DNA from: JBDGYW01 sp964580055
Lineage (GTDB): Bacteria > Gemmatimonadota > Gemmatimonadetes > Gemmatimonadales > GWC2-71-9
Assembly (NCBI GenBank): GCA_964580055.1
Contig: CAZOJI010000025.1
Span: 1-64,000 of the forward strand
DNA: 64,000 nt
Direction: 5' to 3'
The notes under the pieces are model-generated. The model searched no databases and was not told the DNA's origin. It saw nothing but the letters and a program-made list of their open reading frames with translations. A program made the position numbers and the translations under genes. Each line of letters begins with the position of its first letter. Position 1 is the first letter of the stretch. Below, in pieces: positions 16,426-24,035 of the stretch.

Positions 16426-18753
16426 TCATGACGCATCCCGGCACGCGGCATCTCGGTGCATCAACGCGGCGGCGACGGCAGCCTGCCCATAGCTGATCGC
16501 GCCGTCGTTGGGGCTCAGTTGTCTGGGAACCAGGACCGTGAACCCAAACGACTTCAAACGTTGGACCAGCGAAGAGAGCAGACGCGCATTCTGGAACACA
16601 CCGCCGCCCAATGCCACCGTGCGGATTCCGGTGCGCTCGCCGATGCGCTTGGCGACGCCGGCGGTTGCCTGAGCGACACTCTCATGAAAGGCGGCAGCGA
16701 GCCCCTCCACCTGACGACCGGCCGCGCGCAGCTCCCCCAGGGCCACGAGCAAGGGCACCGGATCAAGCTCCAGGACTTCGCCGTCGGTTTCCAAAACCGG
16801 GAGAGAGATGGGAGTGGCCGGGCGGTCTCCCGCAAGCGCTTCCAGCTCCATGGCGGCTTGGCCCTCATAGTGGGAAACGGTCCGCACACCCAGAACAGCC
16901 GCCGCGGCGTCGAACAGCCGCCCCATCGATGACGCCAACGGAGCGTTTAGGTTGCGTTCGATCTGCCTCCTGGCGAGGTCGGAAGCTCTACCGTCGACCG
17001 AGTCGATCGCGAGTTGAAAGGCTTCTTCGGCCCCGGGGGCCAGCGACAGGTAGCCGAGCGCCGTGCGCCATGGTTCCCGCGCCGCTAGGTCGCCACCGGG
17101 CAGTGGTGCGTATCGCAGCCGGCAGCTTCGCTCGTAGGAACAGAGATCGGCAACCAGAGTCTCCGCACCCCAGACGGTGCCGTCGTCGCCGTATCCGGCA
17201 CCGTCGTATGCGAAACCGATTACCCTCTCGGTTACGCCGTGTTCAGCGGCAACAGCCGCAATGTGTGCGTGGTGGTGCTGCACGGTGTATACGGGACTGA
17301 GGCCAACATCTTCGGCAACGCGGGTCGACATATACTCCGGGTGTAGGTCGCGCACCGCTACCTCGGGTTCTATCCGAAACAGCCGTTTGAACGCGCCGAA
17401 CGTCTTCTTGAAGTGCTCGAGTGTCTCCAGGTTCTCGAGGTCGCCGATGTGCTGGCTCACGTAGGCCTTGTTGCCGTGTGCCAATGTGAATGTGTTCTTG
17501 AGATGTGGCCCCACCGCAAAGATCGGTCTCATCGCCGGCACCGGAAGATTGACCGGCATCGGCGCGTATCCGCGCGCGCGACGCAGGAAGATCGAGCGTT
17601 CTTCCACCACCCGGACGACTGAGTCGTCGTAACGCGCCACGATCTCGCGATCGTGCAGCAGCAAAGCGTCGGCTATTCCACTCAAGCTCTCGCGGGCGCC
17701 GGTCTTTCCGATGGCAATCGGCTCGTCGCTCTTGTTGCCGCTGGTCATTACCAGCGGCCGGGCTACGAGATCCAACAGTACGTGGTGCAGGGGAGTGTAT
17801 GCGGTCATTACTCCCACGGTGTCCAACCCGGGAGCTACCGATGGCGCGAGTCCGGCGTCCTCCTTGGGGCGCACGAGGACTATCGGCCCCTCTGGTGAAG
17901 TGAGCAGTCTTTCCTGGGTCTCGTCGATTGCCGCAATTGCTCGAACGTCCACCAACGAGCGTACCATGATCGCCAGCGGTTTGGCCTCCCGGTTCTTGTG
18001 TCTTCTGAGCCTGGCCACTGCCACTTCGTCCGTAGCGTTCGCCGCCAGGTGGAATCCTCCTAGACCGCGGAGCGCCACGATCTTTCCATCACACAACATT
18101 TCCGCGGCCTCAGAGATCGCCGCAAAACCCGACGCCCTACTCTGGTCGCTGCCGGACAGCTCCAACCAGACGCTCGGACCGCAAGCCGGACAACTGTTGC
18201 TCTCCGAGTGATAGCGGCGGTTGTCCGGCGTTTCGTACTCGGCAAGGCAGTTCGCACATTGATCGAATGCGCGCATGCTGGTGCGAGCACGGTCGTAGGG
18301 CATCGCCTCGATGACGGTGAAGCGAGGGCCGCAGTCGGTGCAGGTGATGAAAGGATACCTGAACCGGCTGTTGGTCGGGTCGGTCAGCTCTGCGAGGCAG
18401 GCTTCACAGATCGCGACGTCGGGCGACACGAGCGAGCGCCGATCCGCCGCGTCGGTGCTCGCCACGATACGGAATTCCGTGAGGGCCTCCGGGGTCAGAG
18501 TCTCAACGGCGAGCGAGTCGATCCTGGCCAGAGGCGGAGCATCCGAACTCAGGCTGTCGATGAACTGTCGCACACTCGCGTCTGACCCTTCGATCAGGAC
18601 GCGGACCTCGCCAGCCTCGTTCCGCACCCAACCGGCCAACCCATGCTTCACTGCGAGTCGATGCACGAACGGCCGAAAACCCACTCCCTGCACCATGCCG
18701 GTGACGCTCAATTCGAGCGCAACACGATCGCGGGACGAGTCCTTGACAGTCAC
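16426..18753 (-). CDS. hypF: Carbamoyltransferase HypF
   Basis: 775 residues from the GTG at 18753, which overlaps the hypB stop as GTGA; an upstream in-frame ATG at 18798 is less likely. Domains in order: acylphosphatase (GMVQGVGFRPFVHRLA), double zinc finger (CEACLAEL, CTDCGPRFT, CANCLAEY, CPACGP), YrdC-like domain (KNREAKPLAIMVR), and Kae1-like domain with VQHHHAHIAAV and ALGGGVFQNARLL. HypF turns carbamoyl phosphate and ATP into carbamoyl-adenylate and carbamoylates HypE. All motifs are intact and the length is typical. Confidence 0.96.
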   Translation of the reverse strand: MTVKDSSRDRVALELSVTGMVQGVGFRPFVHRLAVKHGLAGWVRNEAGEVRVLIEGSDASVRQFIDSLSSDAPPLARIDSLAVETLTPEALTEFRIVASTDAADRRSLVSPDVAICEACLAELTDPTNSRFRYPFITCTDCGPRFTVIEAMPYDRARTSMRAFDQCANCLAEYETPDNRRYHSESNSCPACGPSVWLELSGSDQSRASGFAAISEAAEMLCDGKIVALRGLGGFHLAANATDEVAVARLRRHKNREAKPLAIMVRSLVDVRAIAAIDETQERLLTSPEGPIVLVRPKEDAGLAPSVAPGLDTVGVMTAYTPLHHVLLDLVARPLVMTSGNKSDEPIAIGKTGARESLSGIADALLLHDREIVARYDDSVVRVVEERSIFLRRARGYAPMPVNLPVPAMRPIFAVGPHLKNTFTLAHGNKAYVSQHIGDLENLETLEHFKKTFGAFKRLFRIEPEVAVRDLHPEYMSTRVAEDVGLSPVYTVQHHHAHIAAVAAEHGVTERVIGFAYDGAGYGDDGTVWGAETLVADLCSYERSCRLRYAPLPGGDLAAREPWRTALGYLSLAPGAEEAFQLAIDSVDGRASDLARRQIERNLNAPLASSMGRLFDAAAAVLGVRTVSHYEGQAAMELEALAGDRPATPISLPVLETDGEVLELDPVPLLVALGELRAAGRQVEGLAAAFHESVAQATAGVAKRIGERTGIRTVALGGGVFQNARLLSSLVQRLKSFGFTVLVPRQLSPNDGAISYGQAAVAAALMHRDAACRDAS

Positions 18754-19421
18754 TCGGATTTGCGCTCCGCCACCAGGTCTTCCAGAAAACGGTACCACTC
18801 CTCCATTCCCTCGCCGGTCAGAGCGGAGGTCTTGAACAACCGCAGGTTGGGGTTCACTTGCAACGCAAATTGCTCTGCTGCCTCGACTGCGAACGGCAAA
18901 TGCGGTAGCAGGTCGACCTTGTTGAGGACGGCATAGCGCGACTCCTGGAACATCTTGGGGTACTTGACCGGCTTGTCCTCCCCCTCGGTGACGGAGAATA
19001 CTACCACCTTTGCGGATTCACCAAGGTCCCAGCTGGCGGGGCAGACCAGGTTGCCGACGTTCTCCACGAACACCAGGTCGGTAGTAGCCAGGTCGACCTG
19101 CTCCAGCGCGGCGGATACCTGACGTGCGTCCAAATGACACGCGCCTCCGGTCACGACCGCCTGAACCAGGCTGTCGGTGTGTTTGGCGAGCCGATCTGCG
19201 TCGTTCTGGGTCTGCACATCGCCGGTGATCACCGCCATTCGCAGGCGGTTCCCCAGTGCATCCAAGGTTCGCTCGAGGAGGGCGGTTTTGCCGGAGCCCG
19301 GAGAGGAAACCAGGTTGAGCGCCAGCACCTTGTGTTCGCTGAGCCGTTCGCGCACCTGGGACGCGAGCTGGTCGTTCTTCGCCATCACGCGTTCGCGCAC
19401 TTCAATCGTCCGGACTGCCAT
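18750..19421 (-). CDS. hypB: Hydrogenase nickel-insertion GTPase HypB
   Basis: 223 residues. HypB is a GTPase that loads nickel into the hydrogenase large subunit with HypA. The P-loop is SSPGSGKT; ENVGNLVCPASWDLGE and NKVDLL are intact, and the metal site GGACHLDA at the dimer interface is present. The His-rich nickel-storage stretch and the N-terminal CxxCGC motif of some HypB proteins are absent. It overlaps hypA by 20 bases. Confidence 0.96.
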   Translation of the reverse strand: MAVRTIEVRERVMAKNDQLASQVRERLSEHKVLALNLVSSPGSGKTALLERTLDALGNRLRMAVITGDVQTQNDADRLAKHTDSLVQAVVTGGACHLDARQVSAALEQVDLATTDLVFVENVGNLVCPASWDLGESAKVVVFSVTEGEDKPVKYPKMFQESRYAVLNKVDLLPHLPFAVEAAEQFALQVNPNLRLFKTSALTGEGMEEWYRFLEDLVAERKSE

Positions 19422-19662
19422 CCTCCACCTCCAGGAAAGACACCCTCAGCATGCTCCCCGTCACTCGGGTTATCTGGGGCTTCGCTCTGCCGAATGGTGC
19501 TTCGGAGAGCAATACCTCCAGACAAAACTGCAGATTGTCGATCTCGACGCCAGCATCGCTGCCGACATCCAGCCCCACGGTCTTCACATCGCCAAGCCGC
19601 TCCCGGCCGACGTGTTCCTCGGCTATGCCGCAGACCTCCATTGCGATCGACATCTCGTGCAT
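19402..19662 (-). CDS. hypA: HypA-like nickel chaperone lacking the zinc-ribbon domain
   Basis: 86 residues, compared with about 113 for normal HypA. The N-terminus MHEMSIAMEVC keeps the nickel-binding MHE and the alpha/beta core, and the last strand (GSMLRVSFLEVED) matches the normal C-terminal end. The whole segment that should carry two CxxC pairs (about 27-30 residues) is missing, joined cleanly at KPQITRV-TGSML. The frame is continuous, so this is not a frameshift. In known HypA, the zinc site communicates nickel binding and contacts HypB. First gene of the hyp operon, with no other cysteine cluster to replace the lost site. Confidence 0.85.
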   Translation of the reverse strand: MHEMSIAMEVCGIAEEHVGRERLGDVKTVGLDVGSDAGVEIDNLQFCLEVLLSEAPFGRAKPQITRVTGSMLRVSFLEVEDGSPDD

Positions 19663-19713
19663 GGTCGTGACCGAAATCTAAAGGAATCCGACGCCTGATA
19701 GCCGCTGCAAAGC

Positions 19714-19740
19714 AAAACCCCTCCACCGGGGTGAAGGGGC
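19714..19740 (-). terminator. Intrinsic terminator between the fumarate reductase and hyp operons
   Basis: On the minus strand CCCCTTCACC (19739-19730) pairs with GGTGGAGGGG (19727-19718) with one G-T pair and is followed by TTTT. It lies 30 bases past the flavoprotein stop and 52 bases before the hypA start, separating the two operons, although read-through is possible. Confidence 0.7.
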
Positions 19741-19768
19741 TTTGGGTGATTGTGCCAACCGCGGTCCG

Positions 19769-21442
19769 CTACCGCATACTACCCTCGTACCGTGCCGTCA
19801 ACTGCTTTTCCTTCACGTGCTCGAGTGTGTAGTCCGGCAGAAGCAGCGGAGCGATGCGGCTCTTGTCCACGCCGCCGGCCTCGGCTTCGGCATTGTATTT
19901 GATCACGTGGTCCAGGCTCAAAACACCGCCTTCCGCGTCGTTCACCGCGTACTTTCCGGCGTTCCTGCCCGATATGCGACCGAATACCATGATGTCCAAC
20001 AGTGAGTTGCCCATCAGGCGGTTCTCGCCGTGGATGCCGCCGCCCACTTCTCCTGCCACGAACAGGCCGGGAACCCTGGTCTCGCCGGTGGCCTCGAATT
20101 CGAGGCCGCCGTTCTGGTAGTGGAGTGTGGGATATATGAGCATCGGCTCTTTGCTGATGTCAATTTCGAAACGCTTGTACATGATGTACTTGCCGGGGAA
20201 CTCCTTGTGCACGAACCCATCACCGAACATCACGTCGAGCATCGGACTGTCGAGCCAAACGCCGAACTTGCCGGTGGGAGTTGGCACGCCCTTGCCGACT
20301 TCGGTACACTCGCGGATGATGCACGCGGCTTCGACGTCGCGCGGCTCCCGCTCGAACACGAACTGGTTGCCCTCGACGTTGACCAGGTTTGCTCCCGCAC
20401 CCCGGAATTTCTCGGTGATGAGGATGCCTTCAGCTTGTTCGGGGAAGACCACTCCGGTGGGGTGGTACTGAATGGTGTGCAGGTAGCAGACCGGAACTCC
20501 GGCTCGGTACGCCATCACGAGGCCGTCGGCAGTGGCCCCATAGTGATTCGTGGTCATGAAACCCTGGACGTGGAGACGCCCGCTGCCGCCGGTGGCCATC
20601 ACCACGGCCTTCGCCTTCACGAGCACGTATTCCTCGGTCTCCATGTTGTACAGGATAGCGCCGGCACAGTGGCCCTTGTCGTTCAGGACCAGTTCCACCG
20701 CCGGGGAGAACTCGATAGTCGTGATGTCCTTCTCACGGTTGCGCGCCTCGTCGCGAACTGTCCGCATCATCTCGGCGCCGGTGATGTCGGCCGCGAAGTG
20801 CATGCGTTTCCGGCTCGTTCCCCCGCCGTGCATCGTCTTCAGAGTGCCGTCCTCTTCCTTCGAGAAGTTGCACCCGTGATCGAGCAGCCACTGGATCGCG
20901 CTCGGTGCTTCCTTGGCGAGCGTTTCAGCCAGCTCGGGCACGTTGGTGAAGTGCCCGCCACCCATGATGTCGAGGTAGTGATGGTAGGGCGAGTCTTTCC
21001 AGCCCTTGGTGGCGGCTTGAATGCCTCCTTCGGCCATCATTGTGTTGGCGTCTCCGTGACGGAGCTTGGTCGCAACCATCACCTTTGCCCCTTGCTCCTG
21101 TGCGAGCAACGCTGCTGCCGTGCCGCTCCCGCCGCCACCGATCACCAGGACGTCGGTTTCCATGTCCGGCTTCGACAGATCTACCCTCGACGGGTCTACT
21201 CGGCTGTACGCTTCCAGCAAATCGACCATTTCGTGGCAGATGCGATAACCCTTGTTGGGACCGATCGAGATCTCGCGCCGCCCTTCCTCGTCCACGTCGG
21301 GATGGAATTTCTTGAGCACTACATCTCGCTCGTCCATACTGAGGGCGGGGAACTCCTCGCTGGCCTTCTTCCTCTCGACACGCTCCGGCCGTGTTTTCTC
21401 CACGACCTTGATCAGTTCTTTCAATGCTTCGGGATAACCCAC
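19769..21442 (-). CDS. sdhA: Succinate dehydrogenase/fumarate reductase-like flavoprotein subunit
   Basis: 557 residues from a GTG at 21442 with GGAG upstream. FAD-binding GGGGSGTAAALLA (102-114), a HGG-type loop (MHGGGTSRKRMHFA), the active-site QYHPTG and the catalytic-arginine region ITEKFRGAG are present, as is GEVGGGIHGENRLMGNSLLD near the end. The enzyme interconverts succinate and fumarate. Odd: about 93 charged residues precede the Rossmann motif, where most family members have fewer than 20. It is the last gene of a four-gene operon with an FeS subunit and HdrB/HdrC-like subunits. Confidence 0.88.
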   Translation of the reverse strand: MGYPEALKELIKVVEKTRPERVERKKASEEFPALSMDERDVVLKKFHPDVDEEGRREISIGPNKGYRICHEMVDLLEAYSRVDPSRVDLSKPDMETDVLVIGGGGSGTAAALLAQEQGAKVMVATKLRHGDANTMMAEGGIQAATKGWKDSPYHHYLDIMGGGHFTNVPELAETLAKEAPSAIQWLLDHGCNFSKEEDGTLKTMHGGGTSRKRMHFAADITGAEMMRTVRDEARNREKDITTIEFSPAVELVLNDKGHCAGAILYNMETEEYVLVKAKAVVMATGGSGRLHVQGFMTTNHYGATADGLVMAYRAGVPVCYLHTIQYHPTGVVFPEQAEGILITEKFRGAGANLVNVEGNQFVFEREPRDVEAACIIRECTEVGKGVPTPTGKFGVWLDSPMLDVMFGDGFVHKEFPGKYIMYKRFEIDISKEPMLIYPTLHYQNGGLEFEATGETRVPGLFVAGEVGGGIHGENRLMGNSLLDIMVFGRISGRNAGKYAVNDAEGGVLSLDHVIKYNAEAEAGGVDKSRIAPLLLPDYTLEHVKEKQLTARYEGSMR

Positions 21443-21458
21443 TGTATGTCTCCAGGCC

Positions 21459-22271
21459 TCAGTTTGTCAGTGTGCCGGTCTTGTCATCAGGCGTCCAGCT
21501 GTCTTCAGCCGCGTGCGGCTCCAACTGGCGCTGTGAGTAAAGCTCTTTCAGCTTCTTGATCTCTTCGGTGATCTCGTGACTGGACGGGTCCACATTGCCG
21601 TGTGCCTTGAGTTTCTCCACCACATCGTCGTATAGGCCTTTGGCAATTGCCTCCACTTGCTCGTCGCAGTGCTTGCTCTTCGGAGCCAGATACTTGCCGC
21701 GCAGTCGTCGCACCATCTGCGCGATGTGGTACTGCGGCATTTCAGCCATGCACCTGGTAGCGCAAAGGCCGCACTGAATGCAATCGAACGAGAGCTCGGC
21801 CGCCTTTTCGATGTCCCCTTGTTTGATCGCCGCGATGTAGTCCATGACCGGGATGTCCATCGGGCAAACCTTTGTGCAGGCATTGCACGCGAGGCAACGG
21901 AACAACTCCGGATAAAGCGACCAGATTTCCTCCGGCTTCCCTTCCAACTGATCGATGTCGTATACGGCACGATTAGCTGGGTAAAACGGGATCTGAGTGA
22001 GGTGCATGCCCTCCTCGACGACGGTCTGGCACGCGAGTCCGACCTTGATGCGATAGTCGCCGGGCAAGCGGTAGACTGTAGCACAGGCACCGCAGATCCC
22101 GCCGCGGCACCCGGCGCCGCGGATGTATTTGTAGCCGGCGTATTCGATAGCCTTCATGATCGTGAGGCTGTCGGGCACGTCGTACCTCTTGCCCATTATG
22201 AATACGGGAACCAGCTTCGACTTCACGGCTTCTTCTACCGATGGACTGTCTATGGTCTGCGTTTCGCTCAT
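21459..22271 (-). CDS. sdhB: Succinate dehydrogenase/fumarate reductase-like iron-sulfur subunit
   Basis: 270 residues. An N-terminal 2Fe-2S ferredoxin domain (GCRGGICGACATVY ... LACQTVV) is followed by two 4Fe-4S-type motifs, CLACNACTKVCP and CIQCGLCATRC, and a charged helical tail. It should carry electrons between the flavoprotein and the HdrB/HdrC-like subunits. The 2Fe-2S spacing and the second motif (CATRC without the usual CP) resemble the thiol:fumarate reductase and type-E succinate:quinone reductase FeS proteins. Start ATG has CGAGG upstream; 16 bases separate it from the flavoprotein gene. Confidence 0.88.
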   Translation of the reverse strand: MSETQTIDSPSVEEAVKSKLVPVFIMGKRYDVPDSLTIMKAIEYAGYKYIRGAGCRGGICGACATVYRLPGDYRIKVGLACQTVVEEGMHLTQIPFYPANRAVYDIDQLEGKPEEIWSLYPELFRCLACNACTKVCPMDIPVMDYIAAIKQGDIEKAAELSFDCIQCGLCATRCMAEMPQYHIAQMVRRLRGKYLAPKSKHCDEQVEAIAKGLYDDVVEKLKAHGNVDPSSHEITEEIKKLKELYSQRQLEPHAAEDSWTPDDKTGTLTN

Positions 22272-22295
22272 GCGAACCTCGTTTGGCTGTTGGTC

Positions 22296-23180
22296 CTATG
22301 CGGAAACGAGCAGGTTCCGCTGTTCCAAAAAACTGCGCGTCGCTGCTGTGTTTCTGTCGAACCCCACCACATCTGGATCGAGTCCCAGCGCAACGGCAAG
22401 CATCTGAGTGAAATAGATGACGGGCATTGGCTTCGCACCGTCGCGGTCCTTGAACGCCTCTTCCTGACGGCGCCCCAGGTTGTATTCGCACAAGGGGCAG
22501 CTCATCGCGATAGCGTCGGCCTCGTGTTTCTCGGCGTCGGCGAGAATTCCGGCGGCGGTGTTAATGGCTGCCTCAGGATGCGAGACTATGTTGTAAGAAC
22601 CGCAGCACGTCTCCGCCTCCGGGAAATCTACGACGGTGGCGCCCAGTGCCCGGCAGAAATCCTCGAATACCTCGTGAGTAATGCCCTGGTCGATCGATAC
22701 CGCACGCGGTCGAGTCAGGGTGCAGCCGTAGTACGGCGCGACCTTGAGGTCTGTGAGCGGGTTCTTTACCGCCTCCTCGAGCTTGTCCCAACCGATTTCG
22801 TCGCGAAGGAAGGACAGCAGGTGAACCACCTCTACTTCTCCGCGATAATCGGTTTCTTCCTCCATGAAGTCATTCAGCGCGTCACGCTTCTCTTTCTCGT
22901 CGCGCATCAACAGATTGGCGCGAGCCAGCGTGTTGTAACACATGGAGCAAAGCGTCGCGAGGGTCGTGAATCCCTGATCCTTGGCTCTGATCAGGTCTCG
23001 CACGGGGGCAAGGAAATGAACGAGGTCGTCGTCGGCGAGGTTGTATACCGCGCCGCAACAGTTCCAGCGCTCCAGCTCGACCATTTCAACACCAAGCGCC
23101 CTCATGGAATGGATCGCCGAGTCTTCGAGATTCTTTGCCTTGGCTTTGAGTGTGCAGCCGGGATAGTATCCGATCTTCAT
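22296..23180 (-). CDS. HdrB/SdhE-like CCG-domain subunit
   Basis: 294 residues from the ATG at 23180 (GAGGGAG upstream; a start 12 codons earlier is less likely). Two full CCG motifs are present: GYYPGC...WNCCGAVYN...LCSMCYN and YYGC...ETCCGSYN...CPLCEYN. In heterodisulfide reductase HdrB these motifs bind non-cubane 4Fe-4S clusters that split or join disulfides; in type-E succinate:quinone reductases the same subunit is the quinone-side anchor. It has no transmembrane helix. Confidence 0.88.
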   Translation of the reverse strand: MKIGYYPGCTLKAKAKNLEDSAIHSMRALGVEMVELERWNCCGAVYNLADDDLVHFLAPVRDLIRAKDQGFTTLATLCSMCYNTLARANLLMRDEKEKRDALNDFMEEETDYRGEVEVVHLLSFLRDEIGWDKLEEAVKNPLTDLKVAPYYGCTLTRPRAVSIDQGITHEVFEDFCRALGATVVDFPEAETCCGSYNIVSHPEAAINTAAGILADAEKHEADAIAMSCPLCEYNLGRRQEEAFKDRDGAKPMPVIYFTQMLAVALGLDPDVVGFDRNTAATRSFLEQRNLLVSA

Positions 23181-23190
23181 TGTCGCTCCC

Positions 23191-23598
23191 TCAAGAGGTG
23201 TGCTTGCGGAACGCACTCACCATTGCCAACTGCGGCATTTCTTCGAGCTTCTCCTTCTCAATGCCGGGTACATCGACGTGGTTCTCGTTCTCCCTCAGCG
23301 ACAAGAGCCTCAAGCCCTCCATCACGCGGGGAATGTCGATGCCTCGCGGGCAACGCACCTCGCAGGCGTGACATGAAGCACAAACCCACGGCGTATTGGC
23401 GCTGAGCAGCACCTCCTTCTGGCCCCACTGCATCAGGTGCATTATTTGACGGGTAGTTTGCTGGAGGTCAGCTTTCATCGGACAGACGACCGTACAGGTG
23501 CCGCACTGCATGCAGGTCTTGAACGGCTCCCCGGTTATCGTCTTCATCTTCTCGATGAACTCCAGGTCCAGCGCTTCTTGCGGAATATTCGAGCGCAT
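23191..23598 (-). CDS. HdrC/SdhF-like 4Fe-4S subunit
   Basis: 135 residues from an ATG at 23598 with GAGG at proper distance; a GTG two codons earlier is possible. Two 4Fe-4S motifs, CMQCGTCTVVCP and CASCHACEVRCP, sit in a helical protein, the HdrC layout. It would link the CCG subunit to the FeS subunit. First gene of the operon. The 92-base leader between the predicted transcription start and this ATG contains an intrinsic terminator. Confidence 0.87.
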   Translation of the reverse strand: MRSNIPQEALDLEFIEKMKTITGEPFKTCMQCGTCTVVCPMKADLQQTTRQIMHLMQWGQKEVLLSANTPWVCASCHACEVRCPRGIDIPRVMEGLRLLSLRENENHVDVPGIEKEKLEEMPQLAMVSAFRKHTS

Positions 23599-23636
23599 TC
23601 CCACCTCGGGTAGTTCAATCGCAATTCATTTGACAC

Positions 23637-23665
23637 AAAAAAAAGCGCAAGGCTGCTTGCGCTTT
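23637..23665 (-). terminator. Intrinsic terminator inside the leader of the sdh/hdr operon (candidate attenuator)
   Basis: On the minus strand AAAGCGCAAG (23665-23656) pairs perfectly with CTTGCGCTTT (23651-23642) around CAGC, followed by five more T. It lies 39 bases before the first start codon and 32 bases after the predicted -10 box. No minus-strand gene upstream needs it, so it probably controls read-through into the operon. Confidence 0.75.
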
Positions 23666-23696
23666 CGGACAAACCTTCCGCGTCAAGACGAGATTT

Positions 23697-23725
23697 AGGA
23701 TACCAAATTTAGGGAATTTCTTCAA
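23697..23725 (-). promoter_or_regulatory. Candidate promoter of the sdh/hdr operon
   Basis: On the minus strand TTGAAG (23725-23720) and TATCCT (23702-23697) are 17 bases apart, each four of six to consensus. Predicted start near 23690. The AT-rich spacer contrasts with the surrounding GC-rich DNA. Confidence 0.5.
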
Positions 23726-23738
23726 CTGTGAATTGAAG
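23720..23738. promoter_or_regulatory. Palindrome over the -35 box (operator candidate)
   Basis: CTTCAA, seven bases, TTGAAG form perfect 6-base arms that include the -35 box of the predicted sdh/hdr promoter. A dimeric repressor bound here would block polymerase. The remaining stretch to 24035 shows no gene or further signal that I can support. Confidence 0.35.
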
Positions 23739-24035
23739 CACGATTAAAGTGGTTCCCAACCGGTATTTGAGCCACAAATAGTCGGCAATTGGCTCGATGA
23801 GGACTGGTGACATGTTCGATGTTGCCGTTCAGGCGTTGTCTATGTAAAGGATCTGCAAGCAACCTGGTATTGGCGCTGCCCAGTTCGTGTCGACCGCGTT
23901 CCAGCCGAAGCTTCTTGAACCGAACCTCTCGAGTGGGTCTACCCGCTGCCGAGGTTGACAAGAATCCAGAGGCAAGCCAACTTCGCGCCACTCCATAGCG
24001 AGCCGCCCACTCAATCCTCCAACGAGTCGAGGCCG

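Noticed and set aside
16244..16444. Possible 66-residue gene between hypC and hypF
   Set aside because: It overlaps both neighbours, has no ribosome site and no recognisable pattern.
20030..21559. Open frame of 509 codons antisense to the flavoprotein gene
   Set aside because: The minus-strand frame carries every FAD and active-site motif; the plus frame is a His/Val/Arg-rich shadow.
21657..23405. Open frame of 582 codons antisense to the FeS and HdrB-like genes
   Set aside because: It spans several real genes with cysteine motifs on the other strand and has no coherent features.
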